Below are positions 63,649-64,000 of a stretch of DNA of 64,000 nucleotides, piece after piece (position 1 is the stretch's first letter; each line of letters begins with the position of its first letter). The notes below the pieces were generated by a model, which did not search any database, was not told the DNA's origin, and was given only the letters and a program-made list of their open reading frames with translations. Source of the stretch: Streptococcus sp. 29896 (GTDB taxonomy: Bacteria > Bacillota > Bacilli > Lactobacillales > Streptococcaceae); NCBI RefSeq assembly GCF_032594915.1, contig NZ_CP118733.1:496001-560000 (forward strand), written 5' to 3'. The position numbers and the translations under genes were made by a program.

Positions 63649-64000
63649 ATGACAGTTTTTGTGAAAGATTTGCTTGAACATCTTCGTGTTCAGCCCATGT
63701 ATTCGACGAATGCCTTGTTGCAAAAAGAAATCACCACATCAGACATCTCACGTCCAGGTTTGGAAATGACGGGCTATTTTGATTATTACTCCCCAGAACG
63801 GATCCAGCTGATTGGGATGAAGGAGTGGTCCTATTTGATGGCCATGACAGCCCACAACCGCTATCAGGTTTTACGCCAAATGTTCCAGCCTCAGACCCCA
63901 GTTGTGATTGTTGCACGCGGTTTGGAAATTCCGGAAGAAATGTACCGCGCCGCTAAAGAAGAAGGCATTGCTATCTTACAAGGCCAATCTGCAACCAGTC
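63649..64000 (+). CDS. hprK: HPr kinase/phosphorylase (5' part, cut by window edge)
   Basis: The first 117 codons of HPr kinase/phosphorylase, beginning [16 protein letters not shown] and including [20 protein letters not shown] and the [14 protein letters not shown] stretch characteristic of the N-terminal domain. The Walker A kinase domain lies beyond the window. The enzyme phosphorylates HPr at Ser46 and so drives CcpA-mediated carbon catabolite control. AAGGAGG precedes the ATG, and an extended -10 (TGTTATAAT, 63616-63624) lies upstream. Confidence 0.95.
   Translation, partial: MTVFVKDLLEHLRVQPMYSTNALLQKEITTSDISRPGLEMTGYFDYYSPERIQLIGMKEWSYLMAMTAHNRYQVLRQMFQPQTPVVIVARGLEIPEEMYRAAKEEGIAILQGQSATS

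Overview
The window reads as a chromosomal segment of a low-GC streptococcus, most like Streptococcus suis. The grounds are the gene content and order (clpE, the mevalonate genes thl-mvaS-mvaA, leuABCD, gpmA, pgdA, hprK), a streptococcal signal peptide plus LPXTG anchor on a very large surface protein, a Bsp-repeat lysozyme, and abundant extended -10 promoters (TGnTATAAT). No rRNA or tRNA gene, CRISPR array, prophage or conjugative element is visible. The species call is inference from protein character, not a database match.

Layout. 1-9782: a core block (DUF1827, NUDIX, MBL hydrolase, clpE with a CtsR operator, DUF1797, polar amino-acid ABC transporter, folD) lies between two copies of one IS3-family element in opposite orientation; the left copy is cut by the window edge. 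9805-18835: ypfJ-like protease, then a co-directional housekeeping run xseA-xseB-ispA-tlyA-argR-recN, degV-SGNH-ypmS, and HU. 19047-24768: small genes, an acetyltransferase, the upper mevalonate pathway on the minus strand, gpmA. 25277-32841: a 1851-residue wall-anchored GH31 glycosidase, gloA, and the peptidoglycan deacetylase gene pgdA. 32868-36219: helicase, oxidoreductase, uridine kinase, PadR regulator. 36287-41382: a leucine operon behind a translated Leu-codon leader and attenuator. 41457-47982: fRMsr, dnaX, an 800-bp hairpin-rich spacer, DUF3272, birA, M42 peptidase, CBS protein, comEB. 48022-51504: a repeat-rich GH25 lysozyme. 51627-53292: metK behind a long leader that looks like an SMK (SAM-III) riboswitch split by a 39-bp minisatellite. 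53318-64000: quinone reductase, murA, acetyltransferase, map, yihY, gtrA, preQ1-II riboswitch with queT, aldo/keto reductase, tex, sprT, DUF4097-like, PspC, and the start of hprK.

Themes. Cell-envelope functions recur: peptidoglycan synthesis and modification (murA, pgdA, GH25 lysozyme), isoprenoid supply (mvaA/mvaS/thl, ispA) and a sortase-anchored glycosidase. Several genes have RNA-level control readable from sequence: leu attenuation, preQ1-II, the candidate SMK box, and an IS frameshift signal. Four or five genes (fRMsr, DUF3272, birA, tex, perhaps gtrA) have the -10 hexamer 6-7 nt from the ATG and no Shine-Dalgarno sequence, so their mRNAs should be leaderless. I saw no wholly new multi-gene system. 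The best leads are the metK leader, the leaderless set, the hairpin array after dnaX and the cohesin/dockerin-bearing GH31 protein.
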